From contig DLVV01000181.1 in assembly GCA_003445035.1 (NCBI GenBank), positions 778 to 19,071 of the forward strand: a DNA stretch of 18,294 nt. Reading direction: 5' to 3'. Shown here one piece after another: positions 1 through 6,634 of the stretch. Positions within the stretch are counted from its first letter, which is position 1. Each line of letters begins with the position of its first letter. Source of the stretch: Planctomycetaceae bacterium (GTDB lineage Bacteria; Planctomycetota; Planctomycetia; Planctomycetales; Planctomycetaceae). The notes under the pieces were generated by a model that made no database searches, was not told the origin of the DNA, and saw only the letters and a list, made by a program, of their open reading frames with translations. Position numbers and translations under genes: made by a program.

Positions 1-674
1 AATTCCTTGTCCTTGATCTTGGCACTGCCGGCCGGGATCAGGACGTTCTGCCGCCTGAGCGCCGCGTGAACATCGCGAATGGTCAAACCGTGAGCCCGCA
101 GTTTTTCGGGCTCGACGTAGCAGAGAATCCGTCGCAGTGACCCGCCGTTGACGGCCGGGGCAATGACACCCGAAATCGACTGGAGGTTGTTGCGGAGGTT
201 CTTGTAGGCCACGTCGTAGAGTTCGGAATCGGTCATGTCGGGATTCGACACCGACACCAGGCACAACGGCACGCTGGCGGTCGGGTCGAACGGCATCACC
301 ATCGGCGGGATCGTCCCCGGAGGCAGGTAGAACATGTCACTCATCGCGTACATGCTCACCTGGCTCAATGCCTCGGACTGGCTGATGTTCGGATGGAAGA
401 AGTCCTTGACGATACAGACTCCCTGCATCGCCTTGGCCTCCTGGTGCTCGATCCCCGAGCTCTGCCCCGTCCACCGCTGCAACCGACTCATGATGTCCTG
501 CTCCATCACCTCCGGAGGCATTCCGGGGTAGAAGCAGACGATCTGGGCTGCCGAGGTGGTGAACGTCGGCAGCAGGTCAGCGGGAATCCTGGCCAGGCTG
601 ACGGTGCCGATCACGGCCACGATCAGCACGTGAACAATTACCAGGTAGGGGTTTTTGAGCGCGGTTCGGATCAT
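1..674 (-). CDS. RND-family efflux transporter permease subunit (3' part outside the window)
   Basis: This is the N-terminal part (224 codons) of an inner-membrane RND permease of the AcrB/MexF/CusA superfamily, which couples proton entry to export of drugs, metals or other substrates through a tripartite pump. The protein begins MIRTALKNPYLVIVHVLIVA, with a first membrane helix at about residues 10-27 and then the usual periplasmic porter segment: IPADLLP, the conserved FYPGMPPEVMEQDI stretch, a run resembling LPPGTIPPMVMPFDPTAS, and SGVIAPAVNGGSLRRI. Families of this kind are about 1,000-1,100 residues, so roughly four fifths is missing beyond base 1. I chose the ATG at 674 because it fits the family N-terminus; an in-frame GTG at 722 would add 16 residues (VVEVTARRLFRFGIHR) and cannot be excluded. 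A histidine (H15) sits inside the first membrane helix, which is slightly odd. The substrate cannot be told, and no adaptor or outer-membrane partner is visible. Confidence 0.87.
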   Translation of the reverse strand, partial: MIRTALKNPYLVIVHVLIVAVIGTVSLARIPADLLPTFTTSAAQIVCFYPGMPPEVMEQDIMSRLQRWTGQSSGIEHQEAKAMQGVCIVKDFFHPNISQSEALSQVSMYAMSDMFYLPPGTIPPMVMPFDPTASVPLCLVSVSNPDMTDSELYDVAYKNLRNNLQSISGVIAPAVNGGSLRRILCYVEPEKLRAHGLTIRDVHAALRRQNVLIPAGSAKIKDKE

Positions 675-755
675 CCGGTGAATCCCGAAACGGAACAATC
701 GCCGGGCCGTGACTTCGACCACATCGGATCCGATTGTTGTGGAGTTCCCCGATTC
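675..755. promoter_or_regulatory. Divergent intergenic region with a 12-bp palindrome and an 8-bp inverted repeat
   Basis: This short gap separates the leftward RND permease gene from the rightward small ORF. It contains a perfect 12-bp palindrome ATCGGATCCGAT at 723-734. It also contains a perfect 8-bp inverted repeat: AACAATCG at 694-701 and CGATTGTT at 731-738, whose second arm overlaps the palindrome. Palindromes between divergent genes of which one is an efflux pump often mark a repressor operator, but no regulator gene is visible here. If the permease starts at the GTG at 722, part of this region is coding. I found no convincing -35/-10 pair. Confidence 0.3.
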
Positions 756-1046
756 TTGCAATCCGCATTTTCGTTTGCGAACAGATCGCCGGAGACCGAA
801 ATCGGTCTCGAGGGTGGAACTCTGACGGGTTTGACGGTTGTCCGGATTGCGGACCATGTGCCGATTGTCTGGCTGGTCCGGATCCAGCCCGACCAGCTCG
901 GCCAAGTCGAAACACCGGATCAGCTGGTGATACAGAGCCGGGGACGACTCGTCCGAATCATCTCCAAGGACGTAATGGATCCCACGGCACCCGTGCGCCA
1001 ACATCCCCCCATTGTCACCGACGTCATCGGACCGGCCCTCAAATGA
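756..1046 (+). CDS. Small hypothetical protein, translationally coupled to the next gene
   Basis: A 96-residue frame begins at TTG 756, with GGAG at 741-744 as a possible ribosome binding site 11 bases upstream, and ends at TGA 1044-1046. The stop overlaps the next gene's start as ATGA, a usual sign of coupled genes. The last 70 or so codons look coding: about 70 percent of third positions are G or C, with many GTC, CTG, ATC and CAG codons. The sequence includes TVVRIADHVPIVWLVRIQPD and VIQSRGRLVRIISKDV, suggesting beta strands. I see no signal peptide or membrane segment and do not recognise a family. An in-frame TTG at 831 is an alternative start. The frame is open further left (to 393), but there it lies antisense to the permease gene and is not credible. 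It could still be a chance frame. Confidence 0.45.
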   Translation: MQSAFSFANRSPETEIGLEGGTLTGLTVVRIADHVPIVWLVRIQPDQLGQVETPDQLVIQSRGRLVRIISKDVMDPTAPVRQHPPIVTDVIGPALK

Positions 1047-2182
1047 GTTCGTCCCGTCACGCACTCCTGCTTGCCGTCGCCTGCGGTCTCATCAGCGGCC
1101 CGTCACTGTCCGCACAGGAGACAGCGGCTCCGGCCGTCACAGCCGCGGCTGCCGACCCACTTGTCACGCAGGTGGACCGGGCGATTGATGTCTCGAGCCG
1201 ACGATTCCTGACGATCGAACATCACTCCCCATGGCAGATTTTTCACGGGGTCCTGGCGCTCAGACAGGAGTTCCGAATCAACCGGCCCGGCGGCAAGCCC
1301 GGAGACCGCGTCCGGGCACTCGACTGGATGACCCAGGGGGCCAGTTACCGAAACACGCCACTGTTCCGACAGACCGCCCATGGCGGGCAGGCACAGCCGT
1401 ACACGCAGCCGTATGAGTTCGAAGGTCATCCGAACCAGTTCCTGGCGATTCTGACAATGTCCCGTCTGCCCGGTGAACATCGCTTCGCCATTGCCGGCAG
1501 TCCCGACAAGTCGGACGTTTCGATCAACGACCTCGTCAAGCACGCCCAGGCGACAGTCAACGACCGCGAAGAGATCACCTGGACCCTCTGGGCACTCTCG
1601 CATTACCTGCCACCGGAAACCGAATGGCTCAACGCGTCCAGCGAGCCATGGAGCATCGAACGGCTTTTGAAGATCCAGACGTCAGAAGACACCGACAACG
1701 CGTCCTGTGGAGGCACTCACGGCCTCTACGCCATGACCTACGCCCGCAACGTCTATCGTCGAGCCCACAAGGGCCAGGTTCGGGGCGCGTGGCTGGAAGC
1801 CGACCAGAAAATCCGCCGCCATATCGAGGAAGCCAAGATCTACCAGAACGGCGACGGCACGTTCTCGGCCAGCTACTTCCTGGGTCCGCACCAGAGTCAC
1901 CAGTTCCAGGAACGGATCGAGACCTCCGGACACACCCTGGAATGGCTGATCCAGGCTGCCACCGACGATCAACTCAAATCGGCATGGCTCCGTCGCGGCG
2001 TCGCGGCAATGGCCGAGGATCTGGTCCGGCATTCGGACAAGACCGTCCAGTGCGGCCCGCTCTACCACGCGTTGCACGGGTTGGTGCTCTTCCGGGAACG
2101 CACCCGACCAGCCACCCGGCCGACGGCGGTTTCGCTCACCCCACCCCGACCAGATGACACTCCGCAGGCCGGAGGCAAGTGA
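1043..2182 (+). CDS. Secreted protein of unknown function, 379 residues
   Basis: The start is the ATG at 1043, overlapping the upstream TGA. It is favoured over the longer open frame from 734 because it is followed at once by a clear signal peptide: MSSSRHALLLAVACGLISGP, with likely cleavage after SLSA at residue 24. The mature protein should be periplasmic or exported. It is rich in predicted helices with W, H and Y clusters, and has only two cysteines in the mature part, C222 in NASCGGTHGLYAM and C337 in QCGPLYHALHGLVLF, each followed by histidines (H226; H342 and H345). The spaced helical pairs and Gly/His motifs would fit an alpha/alpha-toroid fold like terpenoid cyclase or LanC-type proteins, and C/H groups could bind metal, but this is inference only. 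I do not recognise the family and assign no reaction. There is no clear ribosome binding site, which agrees with coupling to the small ORF before it. It converges on truB. Confidence 0.82.
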   Translation: MSSSRHALLLAVACGLISGPSLSAQETAAPAVTAAAADPLVTQVDRAIDVSSRRFLTIEHHSPWQIFHGVLALRQEFRINRPGGKPGDRVRALDWMTQGASYRNTPLFRQTAHGGQAQPYTQPYEFEGHPNQFLAILTMSRLPGEHRFAIAGSPDKSDVSINDLVKHAQATVNDREEITWTLWALSHYLPPETEWLNASSEPWSIERLLKIQTSEDTDNASCGGTHGLYAMTYARNVYRRAHKGQVRGAWLEADQKIRRHIEEAKIYQNGDGTFSASYFLGPHQSHQFQERIETSGHTLEWLIQAATDDQLKSAWLRRGVAAMAEDLVRHSDKTVQCGPLYHALHGLVLFRERTRPATRPTAVSLTPPRPDDTPQAGGK

Positions 2183-2205
2183 CGCGATCCACGTCACTTC
2201 TCCGG
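2169..2205. terminator. Hairpin spanning both convergent stop codons, candidate bidirectional terminator
   Basis: The left arm is CCGGAG (2169-2174), a two-base bulge GC, then AAGTGAC (2177-2183). The loop is GCGATCCAC (2184-2192). The right arm is GTCACTT (2193-2199) followed by CTCCGG (2200-2205). This gives 13 base pairs with one bulge. It lies exactly where the plus-strand secreted-protein gene (TGA 2180-2182) and minus-strand truB (TGA, complement of 2194-2196) end. No T-run follows on either side, so it is not a textbook intrinsic terminator; a Rho-assisted or stem-loop end is possible. Confidence 0.5.
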
Positions 2206-3093
2206 TAAGGACGAGTCGTCCAGGAAGACGTGCCGGGGCGCGAACTGAGCGGTGTCGGTCACGTAGTCTCCGATCGCCGCGAGTTGACTCTCCGAATCGA
2301 CCAGCACCACCCGGGCACCGTCCTCGGGAATCGCCCCCGACCAGGCCACCCGTCGTCCGTGGAAGATCTCCTCGAGTTGGGCGGGCGTGGCAATCTGCCG
2401 CGGCAGATCCGCAACGGCCACCAACGGCGACACCATCTGCCCGAACACGATTTCCGGATCGAGCGATTCCACCGGGGTCGCTTCGTCGAGCAGGAACGGA
2501 CCGACACGCGTCCGCACCAGCCCGCTCATCACCGCGCCACAGCCCAGGCGACTGCCCAGGTCACGACCGATCGACCGGATGTAGGTGCCGCTGCCGCAGA
2601 CGATCTCGACGTCGAGTTCCGGAGAGGACCAGCCGAGAATTCGAATCGAATCGACCCGGACCGTCCGAGCCGTCAATTCCACATCCTGTCCCGAACGGGC
2701 CAGTTGATAGGCACGGCGACCGGCGACCTTGACGGCCGAGTAGGCCGGTGGAACCTGCTGGATTTCCCCGACAAACTCTTCCAGGGCAGTGGCGATATCC
2801 GAATCGGCCAGGTCCGGAGTCGCCTCAAGCACTTCCACCGAGATCTCCGTGTCGTCGGTCTCGCTGCGGCGTCCCAGCAAAAACGTCGCCCGGTAGGTCT
2901 TCGGACCCGCCTGCACACAAGCCATAAGACGTGTCGCACGCCCGACAGCGACCACCAGGACACCTGTGGCCAGCGGATCCAGCGTCCCGGCGTGACCGGT
3001 CTTGTCCGGCCGAACCAGCCGTTTCACGTGATCGACAGCCCGCCTGGAAGTCATCCCGGCCGGCTTGTCCAGTACCAGGAACCCACACGCCAT
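2194..3093 (-). CDS. truB: tRNA pseudouridine-55 synthase TruB
   Basis: TruB converts uridine 55 in the T-loop of tRNAs to pseudouridine in the cytoplasm. The 299-residue protein starts MACGFLVLDKPAGMTS and carries the signature GHAGTLDPLATGVL, with the catalytic aspartate at D39. It also has the YRATFLLG strand (Y67), the QVPPAYSAVK motif at 113-122 and GSGTYIRSI at 167-175. The rest is the C-terminal PUA-like region. Length is close to the E. coli enzyme (about 314). The ATG at 3093 is chosen because it places the KPAG motif at the usual distance from the start. Open frame continues further upstream but inside pyrG and in another reading frame. The gene lies 31 bases after pyrG on the same strand and is probably co-transcribed; its ribosome binding site is weak. 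In many bacteria truB sits with rbfA/infB, so its place here is different. Confidence 0.95.
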   Translation of the reverse strand: MACGFLVLDKPAGMTSRRAVDHVKRLVRPDKTGHAGTLDPLATGVLVVAVGRATRLMACVQAGPKTYRATFLLGRRSETDDTEISVEVLEATPDLADSDIATALEEFVGEIQQVPPAYSAVKVAGRRAYQLARSGQDVELTARTVRVDSIRILGWSSPELDVEIVCGSGTYIRSIGRDLGSRLGCGAVMSGLVRTRVGPFLLDEATPVESLDPEIVFGQMVSPLVAVADLPRQIATPAQLEEIFHGRRVAWSGAIPEDGARVVLVDSESQLAAIGDYVTDTAQFAPRHVFLDDSSLPEK

Positions 3094-3124
3094 GGTCGTC
3101 TGTCCCCGATTTGTCCGAGGCGGA

Positions 3125-4747
3125 CTACAGCCGCACCGCCATGCGTTCCTGGTGACGCGTCCGTGCCGCCTCGACAAAGCCGGTGAATAGCGGGTGCGGG
3201 GCCAGGGGCTTCGACTTGAACTCGGGATGGAACTGGACAGCGACGAACCACGGGTGTTCGGGCACTTCAACAATCTCGACCAGGTTCCCATCCGGACTGG
3301 TGCCGGTGGCCGACATGCCCGCCGCGGAAAATGGATTGCGGTACTCGGGATTGAACTCGTAACGATGCCGATGACGCTCATCGACCTCGGTCTCCTTGTA
3401 GCATTCGGCCACCACCGAATTCGACTGCAGCGTGCACGGCTGGGCACCCAGTCGCATCGTGCCCCCCTTGAAGGTGATCTTCTTCTGCTCCTCGAGCATG
3501 CAGATCACCGGGTGCTCGGTGTCGGCAACGAACTCGGTGCTGTGAGCCCCCTTGAGCCCAAGCACGTTGCGGGCAAACTCGATCACGGCACACTGCATGC
3601 CCAGGCAAATGCCGAAATACGGCAAGTCATTTTCACGGGCGAACCGGATCGCCTGCACCTTGCCCTCGACCCCCCGTTGGCCGAAACCTCCGGGAACCAG
3701 GATGCCGTCCAGTCCGCTCAGCAGCACTTCGGGATCCTGACGCTCCAGCTCCTCGGCCTCGATCCGCTTGATCAACACCTTCGCCTGGTTCGCGGTGCCC
3801 GCGTGACCCAGGGCCTCGTAGATCGACTTGTAGGCGTCCATGTGCTCGATGTATTTCCCAACCACGCCGATCGTGACCTCGTGCTCGGGAGTCCGCATTT
3901 TCTGCAACATCGCCCGCCAGTCGCTCATCTCCAACGTGCCGGCTGGCAGCTGGAGCTTGTCGACGATCAACTGGTCCAACCGGTGTTCGACGAGTCCCAA
4001 CGGCACCTCGTAGATCGAAAATTCCTTGTCGATCTCCTCGATCACTTCCGACTTCTCGACATTGCAGAACAGCGCGATCTTGTCGATGTTCTCCTGGCCG
4101 AGTGGTCGTTCGGTCCGCACGATCAGGATATCGGGGTGAATGCCGATCTGCCTCAACTGGCCGACGCTCTGCTGGGTCGGCTTCGTCTTGAGTTCCCCCG
4201 CGGCCTTCAGATACGGGGCCAGTGTCAGGTGGATGAACAGGCAGTTCTCCTTGCCGACATCCTGGGGAAACTGGCGAATCGCCTCGAGGAACGGCATGCC
4301 CTCGATGTCTCCGACGGTCCCTCCCAACTCGGTGATCACCACGTCGACATCGGACGTGGCCAGACTGAAGACGGCGTCCTTGATCTCGTTGGTGATGTGA
4401 GGCACCACCTGGACGGTCTTGCCGAGAAACTCGCCCCGCCGCTCCTTGGCGATCACGCTCTGGTAGATCTGGCCAGTGGTGTAGTTGGAGTCTCGCGAGA
4501 GCGGGCTGCTGGTGAACCGCTCGTAGTGACCCAGGTCCAGATCGGTCTCGGCCCCGTCGTCGAGAACGTACACCTCGCCGTGCTGGTAGGGACTCATCGT
4601 CCCCGGATCGACGTTGATGTAGGGATCGAGTTTCTGCATCCGCACGTTCAAGCCACGCTGCTCGAGCAGCAGCCCGATCGATGCGGAGGTCAGCCCCTTG
4701 CCGAGCGAACTGACCACGCCCCCGGTCACGAAAATGTGCTTTGCCAT
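3125..4747 (-). CDS. pyrG: CTP synthase (glutamine hydrolysing)
   Basis: PyrG makes CTP from UTP, ATP and glutamine, the last step of pyrimidine nucleotide synthesis, in the cytoplasm. The 540-residue protein has the normal length. The synthetase domain (about 1-270) starts [19 protein letters not shown], with the nucleotide-binding SSLGKG loop at 13-18 and [11 protein letters not shown] around G142. The class I glutamine amidotransferase domain (about 290-530) has PGGFGQRG, the nucleophile C381 in GICLGMQ, and the H507/E509 pair in VQFHPEF. All key residues are present, so the enzyme should be active. It follows kdsB by 80 bases and precedes truB by 31 on the same strand. CTP is the co-substrate of KdsB, so the pairing makes metabolic sense; the order kdsB-pyrG is also known from Chlamydia, a member of the same superphylum. 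No pyrimidine-responsive attenuator could be recognised in the 80-base spacer. Confidence 0.97.
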   Translation of the reverse strand: MAKHIFVTGGVVSSLGKGLTSASIGLLLEQRGLNVRMQKLDPYINVDPGTMSPYQHGEVYVLDDGAETDLDLGHYERFTSSPLSRDSNYTTGQIYQSVIAKERRGEFLGKTVQVVPHITNEIKDAVFSLATSDVDVVITELGGTVGDIEGMPFLEAIRQFPQDVGKENCLFIHLTLAPYLKAAGELKTKPTQQSVGQLRQIGIHPDILIVRTERPLGQENIDKIALFCNVEKSEVIEEIDKEFSIYEVPLGLVEHRLDQLIVDKLQLPAGTLEMSDWRAMLQKMRTPEHEVTIGVVGKYIEHMDAYKSIYEALGHAGTANQAKVLIKRIEAEELERQDPEVLLSGLDGILVPGGFGQRGVEGKVQAIRFARENDLPYFGICLGMQCAVIEFARNVLGLKGAHSTEFVADTEHPVICMLEEQKKITFKGGTMRLGAQPCTLQSNSVVAECYKETEVDERHRHRYEFNPEYRNPFSAAGMSATGTSPDGNLVEIVEVPEHPWFVAVQFHPEFKSKPLAPHPLFTGFVEAARTRHQERMAVRL

Positions 4748-4827
4748 GCCCCGTGTTCATCCTGTCCTGGAGCCATCTGGATCTTGGCAGCCATCCGACA
4801 TCCGTGCCTGATGCCTCCTGCCACTCA

Positions 4828-5607
4828 TCACGCCGCCCGTCCCTCCGGACAACCCCCGGCTCGAACGACGAACCGAGCATAATCATCCGGGGTGTCGATT
4901 CCAACTGCCGAATGCTCAGCCACACTCACACCGATCGCCGCGCCGTGCTGCAACGGCCGAAGTTGTTCGAGGCGTTCAAGTTGTTCCAGTGGCGAGGGAG
5001 GCAACCGGGTCAACTCGAGCAGGTAGTCGCGGCGGTAGGCATACAATCCCACGTGCAGCAACCAGGGCGAATCACCGGCCAACAACGGTTCGGGATCCTC
5101 ATCTCGTACGCACGGAATCGGATGCCGACTGAAATACAGTGCCCGCCCATCGGTGCCGGTGACGACCTTGACGCACGAGGGATCATCGAGCGTCCGGCGA
5201 TCCCGGATCGGGCAGGCCAGTGTGGACATCTGCAGCCCGGGTTCGTTTCGCAAGGATGCGACCAAAAGATCGATCTGGTCGGGCTCCAGCTCCGGCTCGT
5301 CCCCCTGGACGTTGACCACGATCTCGGCGTCCTCACAACACCGGCCCACCACTTCCGCGACCCGGTCCGTTCCGCTGGAATGCTCTCCGGTCAACTCCGC
5401 CCGACCACCGAATTGTCGCACCGCAGCGGCGATCTCTTCGCTGTCGGTCGCAACGATCACCTCCTCGAGAGATTTCGCCCGACACGCCGCCTGCCAGGCG
5501 TACTCCAGCAGCACCCGCCCGGTGTCGGCCAACAACAACTTGCGGGGCAATCGCGTCGACTGCAACCTCGCCGGGATCACTCCCACCGCCCGCCCTGGCG
5601 TTTCCAC
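4828..5607 (-). CDS. kdsB: 3-deoxy-manno-octulosonate cytidylyltransferase (CMP-Kdo synthetase)
   Basis: KdsB activates Kdo with CTP to give CMP-Kdo, the donor for the inner core of lipopolysaccharide, so it implies an outer membrane with Kdo-containing LPS. The 259-residue protein shows the family motifs in order: GVIPARLQSTRLPRK at 9-23, IVATDSEEIA (51-60), TGEHSSGTDRVAEV (73-86), VVNVQGDEPE (about 97-106), ALYFSRHPIP (156-165), HVGLYAYRRDYL (185-196), PPSPLEQLERLEQLR (203-217) and GIDTPDDYARF (236-246). Length matches the E. coli enzyme (248). I start it at GTG 5607 because AAGGGAG lies six bases upstream and because this start gives the normal family N-terminus. An in-frame ATG at 5652 would add 15 residues with no family match. 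It is first in the run kdsB-pyrG-truB and is divergent from the aldo/keto reductase. Confidence 0.95.
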   Translation of the reverse strand: METPGRAVGVIPARLQSTRLPRKLLLADTGRVLLEYAWQAACRAKSLEEVIVATDSEEIAAAVRQFGGRAELTGEHSSGTDRVAEVVGRCCEDAEIVVNVQGDEPELEPDQIDLLVASLRNEPGLQMSTLACPIRDRRTLDDPSCVKVVTGTDGRALYFSRHPIPCVRDEDPEPLLAGDSPWLLHVGLYAYRRDYLLELTRLPPSPLEQLERLEQLRPLQHGAAIGVSVAEHSAVGIDTPDDYARFVVRAGGCPEGRAA

Positions 5608-5613
5608 GGAACT

Positions 5614-5620
5614 CTCCCTT
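5614..5620 (-). promoter_or_regulatory. Ribosome binding site of kdsB (decides the GTG start)
   Basis: On the minus strand the bases read AAGGGAG, six bases before GTG 5607. This strong match to the 16S tail supports the GTG start over the upstream ATG at 5652. Confidence 0.65.
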
Positions 5621-5642
5621 GTCCCTTTCGTCGTCGACGCGC

Positions 5643-5672
5643 AGCATACCATCGATCCCGTTGAGACCTCAA
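5643..5672 (-). promoter_or_regulatory. Candidate sigma-70-type promoter for kdsB-pyrG-truB
   Basis: On the minus strand TTGAGG (5672-5667) and TATGCT (5648-5643) are separated by 18 bases. Each matches the consensus at four of six positions. Transcription would start near 5636, giving a leader of about 30 bases with the ribosome binding site at 5620-5614. The -35 box is half of a short palindrome TTGAGACCTCAA (5661-5672). The whole gap between the divergent genes is only 82 bases. No equally good promoter was seen for the aldo/keto reductase. Confidence 0.35.
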
Positions 5673-5675
5673 TGC

Positions 5676-5680
5676 GAGGA
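5676..5680 (+). promoter_or_regulatory. Ribosome binding site of the aldo/keto reductase gene
   Basis: GAGGA lies nine bases before ATG 5690. An alternative in-frame ATG at 5672 sits upstream of this site, so the site favours the 5690 start. Confidence 0.6.
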
Positions 5681-5689
5681 TTTTCCACC

Positions 5690-6634
5690 ATGATCCCCCG
5701 ACTCCCTCTTGGTCGCACCGGCCTGAACGTCTCGGTCCTGTCTCTCGGGGCCGGACCGATTCCGGAACTGATGACCGCCTCTGATCCCCAACGGCAACAG
5801 CAGGTGCTCAAGCGGGCTCTCGATCACGGCATCAACTGGATCGACACTGCCGCGACCTATGGTCACGGCCAATCCGAAAAGAGCCTCGGGGGTGCGCTCC
5901 AGGCCCTGGATGCCGTCGACGCGTTTCACCTGGCCACCAAGGTCCGGCTGATGCCAGAACAACTCGCCGAACAGCCGGTTCGCGACATCGTCCGGCAGTC
6001 GGTTGAAGGAAGCCTGTCACGACTGGGTGTCGACCGCGTCTCACTGCTGCAACTGCACAACTCGGTGACCAACTCCCGAGGCGATCTGCCCACGTCATTG
6101 ACTCCCGAGGACGTTCTCGGCCCGGGGGGAATCCTCCAAGCCATGCGGGAACTTCGTGAAGACGGTGTCGTCGACCATCTTGGTCTGACCGGGCTGGGAG
6201 ACCCCTCGGCCCTGAGGACATTGATCGCCTCGAACCACTTCTCCACCCTCCAGGTGCCCTACCACCTGCTGAATCCGACGGCCGGTTCGTCTCCGGACGA
6301 CAACTGGACCGAAACCGATCACGGTCAGATCATCGACGACTGTACGGCTGCCGACGTCGGCGTATTCGCCATCCGTGTCTACGCCGGTGGCGCACTGCTG
6401 GGCCTGCCACCGGCGGCCCACACGCACACGACCCGTTTCTTCCCGATGGATCTCTACGAGAGGGACTCCCGGCGTGCCGCCGAACTGGCGGCCGCGCTGC
6501 CCCCCGGCCAGGGCCTCCAGCAGGCGGCCGTCCGCTTTGTCCTGGACCACCCGTCGGTGACCTCGGCCATCATCGGCTTCAGCCAGCCTGATCATGTCGA
6601 CCAGGCCGTGGCGGCCCTCGCAGATCCCGCCTAG
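5690..6634 (+). CDS. Aldo/keto reductase family oxidoreductase
   Basis: A 314-residue cytoplasmic TIM-barrel enzyme expected to reduce carbonyl compounds with NADPH. It begins MIPRLPLGRTGLNVSVLSLG, the usual first strand. The catalytic tetrad is visible: D52 and Y57 in NWIDTAATYGHGQSEKSLG, K84 in LATKV, and H123 in LLQLHNS. The C-terminal cofactor motif is AIIGFSQPDHVDQ (293-305). Length is normal and the gene is intact. ATG 5690 is supported by GAGGA nine bases upstream; ATG 5672 would add six residues. The real substrate cannot be predicted; family members act on sugars, aldehydes and ketones. It stands alone between the divergent kdsB cluster and the convergent giant gene, with which it shares the palindrome CTAG: its TAG stop (6632-6634) overlaps the TAG of the opposite gene (complement of 6631-6633), leaving no room for a separate intergenic terminator. 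Confidence 0.93.
   Translation: MIPRLPLGRTGLNVSVLSLGAGPIPELMTASDPQRQQQVLKRALDHGINWIDTAATYGHGQSEKSLGGALQALDAVDAFHLATKVRLMPEQLAEQPVRDIVRQSVEGSLSRLGVDRVSLLQLHNSVTNSRGDLPTSLTPEDVLGPGGILQAMRELREDGVVDHLGLTGLGDPSALRTLIASNHFSTLQVPYHLLNPTAGSSPDDNWTETDHGQIIDDCTAADVGVFAIRVYAGGALLGLPPAAHTHTTRFFPMDLYERDSRRAAELAAALPPGQGLQQAAVRFVLDHPSVTSAIIGFSQPDHVDQAVAALADPA

Noticed and set aside
577..915. Minus-strand frame of 112 codons near the permease start
   Set aside because: It is out of frame with the RND permease, which has clear family motifs over the same bases, and its composition is Arg/Pro/Ser rich.
734..1042. N-terminal extension of the secreted protein by 103 residues
   Set aside because: The extension is Arg/Pro/Gly/Ser rich with no domain and would bury the clear signal peptide that begins at 1043.
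3194..4882. Plus-strand frame of 562 codons opposite pyrG
   Set aside because: It lies antisense to a complete, highly conserved CTP synthase and has no recognisable domain.
5608..5811. Longer KdsB starts, including ATG 5652 and a frame open to 5811
   Set aside because: The added residues do not match the KdsB family, the longest start lies inside the divergent reductase gene, and a strong ribosome binding site sits before GTG 5607.
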